From contig NC_089560.1 in NCBI RefSeq assembly GCF_040115645.1, forward strand, positions 2,046,001 through 2,110,000: a stretch of DNA of 64,000 bases. Direction: 5' to 3'. Position numbers and translations under genes: made by a program. Positions 37,583 to 50,628 of this stretch are shown here, piece by piece. The notes below the pieces were generated by a model. The model was not told the origin of the DNA and searched no databases. It saw only the letters and a program-made list of their open reading frames with translations. The first letter of the stretch is position 1. The number at the start of each line of letters is the position of its first letter. The DNA is from Euwallacea fornicatus. Taxonomy: Eukaryota; Arthropoda; Insecta; Coleoptera; Curculionidae.

Positions 37583-38410
37583 CGGGGTGTATCTTAAGTA
37601 GGGGATGTCGTTTTGACACGACAGAGACCGCAAGAAACTAAGCAGAACCTGTATGTAACACTTTTCTTAAAAACACTAGAAATATGCGCGTGTGAAAATT
37701 TTAATAAATACCAAACCTTTAATTATTACTCACTCCGGGACTGGCTACAAAGGGTGTTCGAAATTGTCGCCATTGAGTGGATCGTCTCGCAGCATGTGTA
37801 AAACACATTCGTAAATTTGTGCCATTTTAGATAGCTTGAGTCTTCCAGTATATATCCACCATGCTTTGCTTTTAGATTTCCCGTCTCGTGAGGTTTTCCA
37901 ACAAGATAAATAAATCTCCGGGATGAGGCCTTAATGGAAAACGCTCGGCGTACAACCGCGAAGCTGCGGCCGCATTCCAGCGACACTCCGCGTATACCAA
38001 CAACACATCAACCAATTCGTTATTAGAGTAATTATGAGCCATTTTCAATTTAATACTATTCGTATTTATCAAAATAACACCTGGGATCGAGCTTCGTGAC
38101 GGATTTTTAAATCTGCATAAACATAAACAATAAACGTTAAACTGAATAAAAACAATAAACATTGAATGTTGTTTACGTTTTTACGATAACTGGTCATTTT
38201 TTGTGGAATTTTTATTTCCCTTTAAGCTGAATTTACTATTATATGCAGAGCCGGATTTAAATTTTATCGACGCATGTATTAAAACTCATACGTGCATGAT
38301 TCGCTAGTTTCTGAGATTTCGGAAAAATGTTGCATAAAGATTTTGCCTAGCTTTTGAGGTTTAAACGTGTAGTGTCAAAAGGAGGACCCGTACTTAAGGC
38401 ACACCCTGCA
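37581..38410 (-). mobile_element. DNA transposon remnant Q with DUF4817-type domain
   Basis: Inverted tips TACGGGGTGTATCTTAAGTA and TGCAGGGTGTGCCTTAAGTA are followed by TTTTGACAC on both sides. The interior carries a minus-strand protein relic (see 37850-38042). Its left end coincides with the right end of element M. Confidence 0.85.
37850..38042 (-). pseudogene. DUF4817-like transposon N-terminal domain, frameshifted
   Basis: From an ATG at 38042 the minus strand reads MAHNYSNNELVDVLLVYAEC, then AAAASRLYAERFPLRPHP. This resembles the helix-turn-helix domain (DUF4817) at the start of many insect transposon proteins. The continuation RRFIYLVGKPHETGNLKAK is in another frame, so at least one frameshift separates them. 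No DDE part remains within the element. Confidence 0.88.
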
Positions 38411-39559
38411 TATAACATCTTGTTGTATTGATGGAGAGTGAGTATGATCGGTGTCAACATGAAACTTTGCTCGTTCTCGTGAGTTCAAATGGACCGTGTT
38501 CCTACATATCCTTCGGCAGACCAAGTTTCGATCCCAAAACATGAACTTTCTAGTTATGAATCAAAGTCAGACTAAGTTGAAAATGATCGGGGTTCCCTCA
38601 CCTCTTAGCATCGGTAGTGCCCCCCGCGAAGAAGAAGTTGAAAGTAGGATTAGAAAAAAAGATAAATCGTTACATTTCACTGTGTGCATACCAGGTTGAA
38701 ATTATTTTTGAGAGATGCATATCTAGTAAGGACACAACGGAGAAAGCTCCTGAAGGCGCTCAGTTTCAATAGAAGAAACGAGGAGAAGATAATGGAAAAA
38801 TTGCACAGAGAAGATGAGGAAAATCTAAAAAATGACAAGAGGCCGAAGACCAAATTCTGAGAGCTCTACAAGGTGTAAAAGTATAATACGACCATTGCAA
38901 TGTAGTGGTTCTTCACGAAATCTCTCAGATTATTCAGAACGGCCCTAGCTCCGAGTCCTCTTTCGTAAAGCAAATTGGTTCTGAAGTTCACACAGGTCCA
39001 CAAAAGAGTTTTATTTTTGAACCTGCATTTTATCGCTCATGTTATGATATTGAATTCTCAAAAACAACTACAATCGCAATTTCTAATTAAAAATGCATTG
39101 TTGCTTTTATCTGTTAGATAATGAACAAAAGATTCATGTTTCAGCTTAAAGATTAATTTAATCCATAATAAGGGAAACGCAGATGAAATTTCGCTGCTTG
39201 TTACATATTTGCCGAAGTCGTGTGAGTTCTTGGAATACGATACACCTATATTCTACATTAAGAATTTTAAACGGCCATTACACATTTATGGGAAACGTTC
39301 CTCAAGCCCTGAGGAACTCAAATTAATAATTCAATAGTCTTAAAAATAATAACGACCAAATGACTTCTAATCTTTCTTTCTTTTCAACGCATTGTGGATA
39401 ATCTCCCGAATATTTAATGAGTTTCTTCTATATTCGCCTATAATGAGAGTGAACAAAAGAAGTATAATTGTTAAATCAATATTTAATTTCGCTTTAACTG
39501 TTCACTCACAAGGGCGAAAGTTTCAAGATCTACGATTAATTAGGTAAATCGACCAGAAT
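38411..39559. other. No gene recognised
   Basis: A purine-rich stretch at about 38700-38870 is present. Small frames have no features. Confidence 0.45.
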
Positions 39560-39770
39560 GATAATGATAGTACTGTAACGATATACTGGTATCGTGAAAT
39601 CAAGTAGAAATAGAGGGATTGTGTACGTGGGAGAAGGACCACATACGGTTTAATATGCACCCGACAAAGACCAACAAAGTGGGTTGCCAGACTAGCGGCT
39701 AAAGTGGCGGTATCTCCATTTCGATATTTAGAACAGTATCGATTTCGCTACCTTCCTAAGCCCAAATTTT
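39560..39770 (-). repeat. Dispersed repeat family S, copy 2 (inverted)
   Basis: Read on the minus strand it gives GAAATCGATACTGTTCTAAA, CTAGTCTGGCAACCCACTTT, GTTGGTCTTTGTCG and ACACAATCCCT, collinear with copy 1. It faces copy 3 in inverted orientation about 370 bases away. Confidence 0.8.
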
Positions 39771-40139
39771 TAAAAATTTTGGATGTTATACATAATAAAT
39801 TATGTATGTCTTTAATCATGCAGAAGTTTAATGCGAATGATTCACAAATCAACAACATTCTTAGATTGCAGGAGTCGCACCTCCAGCAATCTTTGTTATC
39901 GACTTCTATGTTTTTCTTCCATTGAACTGATAAATAAATCACTTATACTGAAACGAATAGTTCAATAACCAAATATCAATACGATCTTATTGTATTGAGA
40001 TAAACAATTTACAATAATTAATACGAGTACAAAATAATCACAGAAATGTAAAAAGAATAATAGTAACCAATAATAAACAATCGATATTTTATACTCCTAA
40101 TTAACTTATTACATAGAGCAAAAGCAGCAATGCAAAAAA

Positions 40140-40350
40140 ATGAAAAAAAAAAGATCCATCACTAGTACTTATATTGCTGAAAAAAGTGATAGATCTGGTA
40201 CTACTGGAGTGACTTCACTCACATCAGCCGTTAGCCTCGCAAGCTCCTTCATTCGTCTTTGTCTGAGTCACATTAAACCTTATTCGGTCTTTTTTCCGCT
40301 TGCACAATCCCTTTATTTTCATTTGAACTGGTGATACCTGTATATGATGG
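40140..40350 (+). repeat. Dispersed repeat family S, copy 3
   Basis: It shares GTCTTTGTC, ATTAAAC, CTTGCACAATCCCT and a GGTGATACCTGTATAT end with copies 1 and 2. The overlapping 64- and 65-codon frames are repeat sequence. Confidence 0.7.
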
Positions 40351-43300
40351 TGCAAAGTACTTTCTGCACATAGAAAGTTTATATTTTTGACAAGCATCTG
40401 TTCACTCATTTCACAACACATATCATTCTTTTCTGCATTGGTCTCAATGAAGAATTTTCAATTTTGACATGCTATTCATAATAAAAAACACCACGTTCGT
40501 GTTCTCCTACTAGTTTCACTTTAAAATGATGGTTTCCAACCGGAATTGCTTCTTTAACTATAAAAGTGAAGATTGCAGTATCGATATGGAGATATTTCTC
40601 CAAAAGCAATTTAACAGGTGTTTACTTTTTGATCTAGAGGTGATCAAATAGGAGAAGTGCTTAGTTAAAGCAGTATTTAATTCAGAATCTTATGACACAG
40701 ACTTCATATTTATTCATTCGTACTTACGTTCTTGATGCAATTTTGTTAAGTTCTTCAACTTAAACCTGGCTACATATGTATTATGGAAAATTGTACAGAT
40801 TTCTTCAGCTATTAATACAGATTAAATCTCATATAGATGAAAATTTTGTGCAATGATTCCATAAAAGTACTTTATGGTGTGTAGTCTGAATATAATTCTG
40901 AAGTATTTGCTGCAAATTACGAGAAAAAAATTTATCAGAGAAATGTTTGAAGTAGAAACGATTTGTTCAAAGAGGAACAAAGCACTAGTTGAGGGTTACC
41001 GAAATTGATTCCTACATAGTTTAAATTAATAAGAAATAAAATGTGGTAACAGCCTGAAAGTACTATATATGGACTGTGTTTGCCTTTTGCTAATGAACAC
41101 TACTATTTTCATGACTGAATTATTGTGGACTGTTGATTCAACCGAACCTTTAAAAATCTGTAAGAATAAATATAATTAAGCATATTGGTCTTACAGACAA
41201 ATACATTTTTGCTCTGAGGGGAAAACCACAGGAAAATAGTATCAGTTTGGTTCAAAATTCCTTAGGAATCTTTTTATATAAACTGTCGACCTAAACAATC
41301 AGGACATTTTCAAAAATTATTATCTGAGGAATGACTTCACTGATTTCAATAATTAAAAAATATTCTGAAACCTAAAATGGCCCCATTTTTTTTCGGAGTT
41401 TTCACCATACATTTAAACCTCTTTAAGAAACACGATAGAGGGGTCTCTGCCGAATTGAGCCTCTGTCTCCTTATAAAGGATCTTTGTTTTATCCGAGTTT
41501 GCTACTACTGATTATGATTTGCTGTCTAAGCCACCATGACGTTAACAATATTTTGGAGTTTTCTTTTGAAATTTCATTAAGAAAATTCCATTACTCTCCG
41601 AATCGTGCTTTTAAAATATATTATTCCTCATCATCGAAATCTGTTAGTCCTTTTAAAAGGATAAAGCTACGAAAATGAGGAAAAAGTTTGTTTTGGCCAG
41701 TAGTTTATTCCATTGTTAGTACATTAGGGTACGGGATTGCTGTCTCTAAGATGTACACCAATGAAGCATTTAGGATATGAGTACCATACTCATGCAGTGT
41801 ATAAAAAATAATAATTTTAAAGAGACAAATAAAATAGGCAGTCATATCAGCTAATGCAGTATGAACTCGTCCCCTGGAAAATTTGAATAAGTGTGTAATA
41901 ATAGAGTAGAATTGAGAAGATTGAATGATGTAGAATGAAATCTTAATAGAGAGAACTACCTTATAATAAGGTGGTGAACAAACTGAAATTCAATATCATC
42001 CACCATTTGCCTATACGCTAATGAAATATGGTTCACTTCTTGCGCGATCCAGCTCGGTTATCACACAGATGATCCATCAAAGTCAATATAAAAGACTCTA
42101 GATGGCTAATTCATACAATTATTATACCCTATGGTAAGCTATTCATGTTATATGTAAATGTTTTAGTAGTTCTTATATACCAACAAACAAACGCTTATTA
42201 TAAGAGAAAAAGTAATTACCTCTCCTAGATGATGTTGTAATAGGCAAGTAGTTTTCCGGCCTTCGATAATGGTAGTATATTAAAAGACATCTCCAGGTAT
42301 TATTCAATAATAGGAAATGTTGGGCTGTAGCTACAGCAGGTTGTCTGTGGTTTAAAGAGGGTTTAGTTTAAAGAAGATGTACGATACATTAAAAATTGGC
42401 TTGACAAGAGAACTATAATGTAAAATGTAGCGGTATTAGGTCTAGAATAGGTGTGCACTACTATTATTAGCACTATCAAACCTATGAGCGGTCGCAGCTT
42501 TAAATTAATCGCCATTTGATGTGATATTTATGCGATAACTTGTTGTACATACATACATACATACATACATACATAAACAGCTTACAATTTTAGCAACCAC
42601 TCTATTCAACAATGTCAATGCTACTTACTAAGCAAAATCGTCGGTGAAACACCTTAGAGTTATCTAACTATACGTAGTAGATCTGTAAAATAGACACTAA
42701 CTTAATGTGCTTCGAATTTTAGCTTTTCCATTTCGATTATGTTATTATCAGGAAAAATCAAAAATGTTGAAGAGATTTCTCGAAATGGAAAATGCGAAAA
42801 TTAAAGTCGCTGTCCCAAAACTCTTATGATTTGAAAAGGCTTTTAACTGTTTCAGTATGGTTCTAGGAAGACCATATTATGCTCTAAAGAGTCAATATTA
42901 AACTAGAGTTAGAGGTTAAGATTTTAGATGAAATCCATATTGTATGTAGCCTAATAAGGAACAAACTATACACGTAGGCCTATCTTGTACCAAAAGTTAT
43001 TAGTTTTATATACACTTCTACCTATTTTGTTATCTTTATATGATGTGTGCGAAATCTAACCCTAAAATGTTATTATATTCAACGTTACTTTATCGTTCAT
43101 AAAACCTTTATATGTTCCGTTGGTTGTCTTACCTTATAATTAAATAAAACGAGGATTATTCCCCAGAAATGTTGTTGTTTTTTGCTATACCCTAGAAAAA
43201 TATTTATCCATCAATTCGGGTCAAATGTCCCTGATGGTTTCGACGAAAATTACTCTTGTTATTGTTACTTCCTGAATATCACATAAAACCGCTAGGTGAT

Positions 43301-44203
43301 TTCTAAGGTAAATCCAAAGACGTCTGTCTCTTTTTTTGTTTGAGGATACATTAGCACCTTGAGAGTGTTTGCTGTCGCGCCCCTGTTTATCGATTCAAGA
43401 AACACTTGTTTTTTCCAAACATGCAATTAGCAGCTATAAAGTGCTAATTTTTATTGCGACTACATTATACGTTTTATTGTTTCTAATTTACGACGCAGTC
43501 AATCAGTTTTTGAATATTTTCATTATCCTCTTCCAGGAAGAAGCGATGCGGCGTATGAATCATCAAACTCTGGAGAGAATTTCTTGATGATCAGACCAAA
43601 TTATTGGGCTATGATTCTTTGCGAAGGCAAAATTTACGCCTTCGTCTGTTGAAACACCGCTAAAGAAAAACAGTTTGTTCAAGAGTCGTCAACTGTAATT
43701 TGTCTGGATAGGAAAGCTAACATTAATTAGAGGTTCGCAAATTGCCCGGTCCACTACATTATGTCCTCTATCACGAATCCTTCAGGAAGTAGGCATGAGG
43801 GGGGAGAGAGCAAACATTGAATTTTGGGACTGATCTTGGACTTTTCACGCCCGTAAGACTGTTAGTTGAGACGATTCCAAAGCGAATGCTGTATTGTCTT
43901 ACGAATGTGATACGTGATTTCGCACGTGTTTCTTCCTACACTTTTTGTATGACTGCTTCGAAACTATGAAAGTTTTCTTCTCGATTCCTTTAAATTTCGT
44001 TCTAGCAGATTAAAATTTGGGCCTAAATGAGCCGCTTTTATTGATTTAATTCGAAATTTAATTACATTAAAAAAAAATAGCTTTCGTCATTTATTTGATG
44101 CTGATGCGAATAAGTTAGAATGACCCTTGACCCCTAGGAAAGTGACTGAGATTTAGAATTGAAAGTGACTAAACATGGCTTAAGAGCCTTTCTACCGACT
44201 TTC
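40351..44203. other. No gene recognised; contains (ACAT)n microsatellite
   Basis: A CATA-type tetranucleotide run lies at about 42547-42576. Otherwise it is AT-rich with no recognisable coding or inverted-repeat structure. Confidence 0.5.
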
Positions 44204-44604
44204 CAGACCGAACGCACGGCGCTGAGCCGAGCTACGCCGTGCAGAATTACGCAGTTTGAGGCAGAGTGGCGCCGACGACCGCAATTTTGTTTGTTTTTTT
44301 ATTTCTTAAGTTATTTCTGTGCTTAGTCTCAAATGGCGGGCGCACACAATATTTTAATTAAAATCAACGATGACTCAACTCAAAATCGTGCAAAACAACA
44401 CACTTATTTATAAACCTCTTCAAAAGAAACGCGCACAAACCAACGTTTTTCCGTGACGTATCGACACTGACCGCATCGTGTTCGCTCTTGTTACAAAATC
44501 GCGCAGTTTGGCGCGCTTCAGCGGCGATTAACGTTCAAACTCAACGCGCCGCGTTGCGCAAAGCAGATTTTAACGCTGCGGCGCAGCGCGGCGCGATCGG
44601 TCTG
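44204..44604. mobile_element. GC-rich MITE-like element (~400 bases)
   Basis: The terminal inverted repeat is CAGACCGAACGCACGGCGCT on the left and, inverted, CAGACCGATCGCGCCGCGCT on the right. Subterminal GCAGTTTG and GGCGC clusters occur on both sides, with a less GC-rich centre. Composition is unlike the AT-rich surroundings. The superfamily is not assigned. Confidence 0.8.
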
Positions 44605-47284
44605 AAGTAACCTCTAGTGAGAGTTGATGTGACTGACACAAACGGGAGGCTCAGCTGCAAGCGATCACTATCACCCGCCCTTATTACGTGTAGATACCAA
44701 ATTCTCTATATCTATCTTTTGTCAGCAAAACAATTATTAATCAATAATCAGTCTCACAAAGGTACATTGATTGAAAGCTCCAAGGAAACTTAAGATATTA
44801 TAATTATATTGGATTCACGATATTGTAATGACTCTATCCAAAGAGGTAAACATTCTTCGTTAATATTATTTTCAATAGCCGCTAGTTTGTGTAGGGTCAT
44901 AATACTACTCTGGTCATTACCTTCTCTAAACTAGCTCTATTATTTCTGTCACTGATCTAGAACGACTGGACGTATCATGGTTTTTATAGACTTGCCCTCA
45001 ATAATGATTCATTGCGGCAAAATCGGAGGAAATGACATTTCCTTGGCCTGTTTTTTTCTTATATGCGCCGATTGCGTTGGCGGATGACACATATCTTATG
45101 GAAAAATAGCGTCACAGGTGCACTAATACTTGGTCATTTTATAGGACCAATTTTAATAGAACGTCGGCAATTATTTGCTACGTCATGTCCCCTCTTCCAC
45201 CTCATTGGCTTCTGCGTTAGGTCAAGATTAGTTCTTGGTGATTTTTCTTCCTCCTCGATATTCTACGTGACCATACCTTTCAAGGAGTAATTTAGTCCAA
45301 GTAAATTCTACATGTTCAAAGCAAAATAAATTATTTCAATGAATACTGCAGTGTAAAGGACGATGGTAATCGCACAGTATTAACAAACTGGACACTGAAA
45401 CTCACTCACTGGATCTGAATAATAATACAATTAACGACAATACATGAAGACATTATGATGCTGTCAATAATTATTTTTAGAAACTCAATTAATTAAATTC
45501 CAAAATAATCGTCTTCAATATAAAATAATTCATCCCGAATTGAGGTTGGATTCTGCATAATGCGCGAATTAGTATTCTATTTCTTATTCAAATTTTTTTT
45601 GTGCGAGAGGCTGCAAATAATGTGATTTTCAAGCAGGTATATGTATTGAAAGTAAGTAAAAATATGTGATAATTGAGCCAAGAAATGCGTTAAGATGTCA
45701 CCATGCTAATCTAGGAAGCACCCAATTTTCATAAAGCTCGCCTTGTGCTTGGAGACAAATAAATGTTAAACCAATAATACAGAAATATATTTATCTTTAT
45801 CTTTAAGGCGAATTTAGTAAAAGTTTTCGGAACTATTATTAATGATGGGGCGAGGCCGCATTTCCCACAGTAGGAAATAGCCATTCAAGTTTTTTAAGGT
45901 GAATTAAAGAAGTGAAAAATGGTAAGTTTGAAGAAGAAAACATTCTAAAAAAAATCAATAACTCAACTGAAACAGCTAAGTGATAGCAATTTATAATTTC
46001 TCATATCAGATTTTTTTCAATAAGAATCTATAATCTAATGAGAATCTTGACATATAAGACCTCAGATTTTTCAAATAGTCACTTTAAGTGTAGAAACAAG
46101 ACTTATGTGTGACTTGCTGCTTATCTGATGACCGTGGTTCGAGAGTCATTTTGACCATTAAACGCTTCTAACTTATTGTTTTTGAACTTGAAATGCATGA
46201 TAAATATCTAAAACTTGCAGCTATTTTTAATATCTTCTCAAAAATAATTAAGGGTACCTACTTGCATGAAGGTAGGTATATATGGCCGTAACATGGGAGT
46301 TAAATCAAATGAATGAAATAGCCGTTACCTACTGAAGAAAAAATATTCAAGACATATCTGAGAACAAATAACCCATTTATCTTTTGATAAAAAAAAGACT
46401 GATTAGCATATCTCAAGAACAGGTGTTCAACAAGAATAATGATGGCTGTGGTAATTTATTATAGTATTCAAACTGCGGTACTACTTTCCTCTCGGTGGGA
46501 GTTTAGTGGTAACCATCAGAATTTGCATTTATTCGCTGATTTCGGGGAATCATTAAACTGGGTATAGTTTTATGGGAACCATTTTTATTGCTTTTTGATT
46601 AACGTCTGCAGCTAATGTAGCTGTAGCTGCTCTGAAAATTCAGATGCTACTACATTTTTGAACTCACGCAACACTTGATTAATGTCTAATGCAGGGAGTT
46701 TTCAAGCTAATCACTAACATAGACGAGCTGAATTTAGACATAAATTTTGAATTTAATTACTACATCGCAAGATGGAATAAACTAATTTTTTTACTGTTGT
46801 TTTACTACCTGAAGAATGTTTTTATAGAACGTTAAATTTGTAGTCAGTTGTCATAAAAATGATGATTATCATAAGTAGACCGAACTATCAGAACGTTCAG
46901 TGGTACTTATCTACGCGAGACAAGGTATTTTACGACTTTTTCAATGATACTTATTAAGCTATTCATGCGAATTCAATTTTGATTCATTCATAAGTTTAAT
47001 TGCAAACCCGTGTTTTCACACCTACGAGGTAAACATTTGCAATATTTCACGGTCGTTATCAAATCTTAGAAATGATAGACTGCTGTTGAAGTTAAAATTA
47101 ATTGCTTTTTTGTAAATTGGGTAATACTGCTGATTATATGACAAAGTTGTTAGTTAGGTACTCCTTGCCGTTGAATGAACGAGACTAAGGTGAACTTAAC
47201 TTCCAATAAGTTTGACGTTCTGAGTGGATCATTAGAATTAAACTGGCGTTGACAAAAATATTCCTTTTCCACATTAGCTTGATA
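44605..47284. other. No intact gene; possible transposase fragment near 45.1 kb
   Basis: The plus frame at about 45100-45240 reads GHFIGPILIERRQL, which resembles the xxLIGPxFxxxxL core of mariner-like transposases. The match is short and unsupported by neighbours. Confidence 0.3.
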
Positions 47285-48290
47285 TACTGGGTGTTTCAGT
47301 TACTCTATTACAAGGCGATATCTCCTTTACGATTAGAGACACTCGAAAATGTTTTGGAGATAAATTGTTCGGTTTGATGAAATGCGTTATGCGGCAGAAC
47401 TTTACTGTTTTTACTACTTCCAGTTATACGGGAAGTCAAGGTTAACTTCCTCATTTCAAATGGAACAGCCTGTACATTTTTACATTTTTGATTTTACGCA
47501 TTAAAATAACTAAATAATTTTTAGGTTTCACTATTCATAGACCTTACGTGAAAAACGTCTTTAATTTCGTTTACACGCTCTAAATACTGCTAACATGTTT
47601 AAGGAATGATCAACCATTCTTAATCAAATTTGCAAGTGTTAATATTGAATAATAACAATAATTCGAAATATCATTGTTGAAAGCAATATTGCCGGTTTTC
47701 GGCAAAATTGCACAGCCAGTACTAGTAATTTGTTTAGTCAGTACCATGAAAACCGAGTATTGTTTTGAATATTAAATAAAACAGTTCTGGAATGTTTATG
47801 TAGAAGTTCTCTGAAAATAAGTGTTTATTTACTCTACGTTGTAGAAATTTTATCAAATTTTGTTCAAGAATTGTTATGAATTTCATAAAATTATATATTG
47901 AAATAGTCGAAAACGTGATATTTTGCAGAAATTACGTATTCACAAAATGAAAAAAAAACAGAGTGTAAATGAAATCACAGGCTCTTCTCTGAGCTCTGCG
48001 CAGGCAAAGATTGTATATGGCATTTAAAGGAAATGTCTAGGAGTAAAAAGACTGAATAATCATTTAAAGACTTTAGTGCATGGAACTTAAGAACGCAAAA
48101 ATATACGGGGTGTTTTGTTTGAAATGAGGAAGTTGATATTGGCTTCCGGTGTAACCGGAAGTAGTAAAGACAGTGACATTCCACCATATAACGCGTTTTA
48201 TCAAACTAAAAAATTTGCCCCTGAAATATTTTCGAGTATCTCTAACAATGATGGAGAAATCTTGTAACGAAGTGACTGAGACACCCTGTA
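47285..48290. mobile_element. Foldback element C (~1.0 kb, arms ~185 bases)
   Basis: Tips TACTGGGTGTTTCAGT and, inverted, TACAGGGTGTCTCAGT. The arms share CTCGAAAAT, CGTTAT, TACTACTTCC and AACTTCCTCATTTCAAA blocks in inverted order. The open frames at 47975-48394 overlap the right arm. Confidence 0.92.
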
Positions 48291-49598
48291 TTAAAATAAA
48301 TACATGTACTTTATCGGGCAAACTGTCAGGTATAATTAGGAAGAAACGAATTAATTTAGAGGCTACTTTCTATACGAAAAAAACAGAATTTTGACAAATT
48401 TTTGTTTCCCGAGATCAGCATTCAAATTGTCTAGCGATTGGTTACAGGCTCTCTATTGATTTTTATTTGCTCGCCTTGAGGAAATCCGTAAAGGAGTAAT
48501 TATTCCCCGAAGGACATCAAAAAGTCTGGTCTCGGTTTGCGATTAACAATGTTTTCATTAGAATCACATCAGCATTATACGAAAATAGAGCGATAAGAAT
48601 TAATTTAATTTTAACCATGAAGTTAAACCAAAAATGCAACCATATTTCAAGGAACCCTAATATTTCAAGTCTGCATCAGAACGGGAAATAATTTGGAACT
48701 TACTTACCATTGAAATTCAACAATAAATGCTTATTTATTTTTTTATTTTCAATTTTATAATTATTTATTTATTTTCAAGGCCGTTTGACGGAAAATGAAA
48801 TACTAGTTTTCCTTCAGTTTAACGATGTTGAGAATGATTAAGAAAATGAATTGAGAATTTAGTCTAGTTCTGTTTGCATTTTCTTGCTCCGATGTATGCA
48901 TAAGATTCCATAATAAACAATTTAAAAAAAATATAAAATTCTAAATAAAAAAATACCATATAAAATTTAGAAAATATCTAAAAAAAGTAAAAAATAAAAT
49001 TCAATTTTACTTTCCAGAGTGACTTGAAATTGCACGGGATCCATTCAGTCGTACTCATTTCTAGTTTGTTTTTTACTGTTCATCGTTTCGCTGCCTCATC
49101 GTTGTTCCATAGCGTTGTCCGGCAAAGTAAACTGTTTCTGAAACGATTCTTTTTGAGCTGATGATTCAATATTCGCATAAGAAAGTGATCTATCCGGTAA
49201 TAAAATACCTGAGCCGTGGATATATCAATGTCTAATCGAATTTCAGCTTTATCTGTAACTGGGCAGGACCGCAATAAATATGGGGACCAAGCCATCTCAC
49301 TGGTCTTCTCGTTATGGTCTTATACTGACCATAACCCGTAAACACGCCTAAAATAAAAAAATGTAGTTAAAATTCGTTAAACATTGACAAAAGTACAAGA
49401 GGAGAATTTCAAATTAGAATGACTCCCTTGAAAGCTAAATATTGTAGATATGTATCGATTGTCGCGAAATCAATAAATCTCTCAGTACCTGTTGTTCAAG
49501 GCTTTGAACATTAATAATTTTGAAAACTGGAATTTAGATATTGTGTGAGAATTTTTTTTGCCTTTTTGCACTTAATGAGTTATTGGGCTTTTAACCTA
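48291..49598. other. No gene recognised
   Basis: AT-rich sequence with A-rich runs near 48930-49000 and no coding signal. Confidence 0.45.
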
Positions 49599-50628
49599 TA
49601 CAGGGTGTTTCAGTTTTAACCAGCATAACTTTAGTAGCGTATTAAAATCCCAAAATAGTGTCAGTTTACTATATAAACCAATATCCAATAAAGCTTCCTT
49701 TAGCAAAAACATTGAGTTCAAATTTAATTTAAAAAATGAAAATTATGAAATTTCCTCAAAAAGAACGAAAACTGCGTTAATGAAACTTGGGAAGTTTGAT
49801 GACTATAAAGGATACATATGTTTTACTGGAAAAATATTTTTTAGCTTCTCCAGTAGCGCACCTAATTCCACGTTAGAAGACATTTATTCAGAAAAAGTGG
49901 TACGCTACTGGCATTTCCGAAAATAAAAATTATTCTTGAATTCTTCGTTCAATTCTGAAGAAATATTACCTCTTGAAATTATTTCCTCCGCCCACCGTTT
50001 CCATGTAAAAGAATTGAAGTAATTCTACTCAGAACGTAATGGCACCACCATTTTACTGAAAAATTTAAAAGAAAAGAAAAATTATTCTCCAAATATTGTT
50101 AAGAGTAAAGAGAAGTCTTCAATATTTTTACTTCAAAAGTTATTATTAAGTATGTATCAATTTATCAAATTAATATTAATACGTAAGCAAACGAAAGGTG
50201 CTTAAAAAAAAAAAAATTAATTGGAAACGGTGGATCGGACAAAAAATTTCAAGAGAGATTAATTCTCCAAAAGTGAAAGGGGAATTCAAGAATAATTTTT
50301 GTTTCCAGAAAATCGAGGAGTACACCACTTTTTCTGGAAAAATATGCCCTAGCATCCAAGTGGGCACGCCACTGAAAAGCTAAAACATTTTTTTCCAGTA
50401 AAATGAGTGTATCGTTTATAGTTGCCCACCATCCCCAAAATTTCGTCAAAAAATCTTCAGCCCTTTTTGAAGAAATTTAGTACTTTACGCTTTTAAAATT
50501 TAATTTGAAACCCCTGTATCTGCTGAAGTAAACCTTATTCGACGTTGGTTTATATAGCAAATTGATATTATTTTTGAACGTTCAATAAGCTATTATAGTT
50601 ATGCAGATTAAGATTGAAATACCTCGTA
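49599..50628. mobile_element. Foldback element D (~1.03 kb, arms ~145 bases)
   Basis: Tips TACAGGGTGTTTCA and, inverted, TACGAGGTATTTCA. The arms share GCATAACT, AATAG/TAGC, CTATATAAACCAA and TTCAAAT..AATTTAA blocks. Complementary open frames at 50176-50449 lie in the centre. Confidence 0.9.

Noticed and set aside
46120..46160. GTGGTTCGAGAGT, resembling a tRNA/SINE B box.
   Set aside because: No matching A box, no cloverleaf and no repeat partner.
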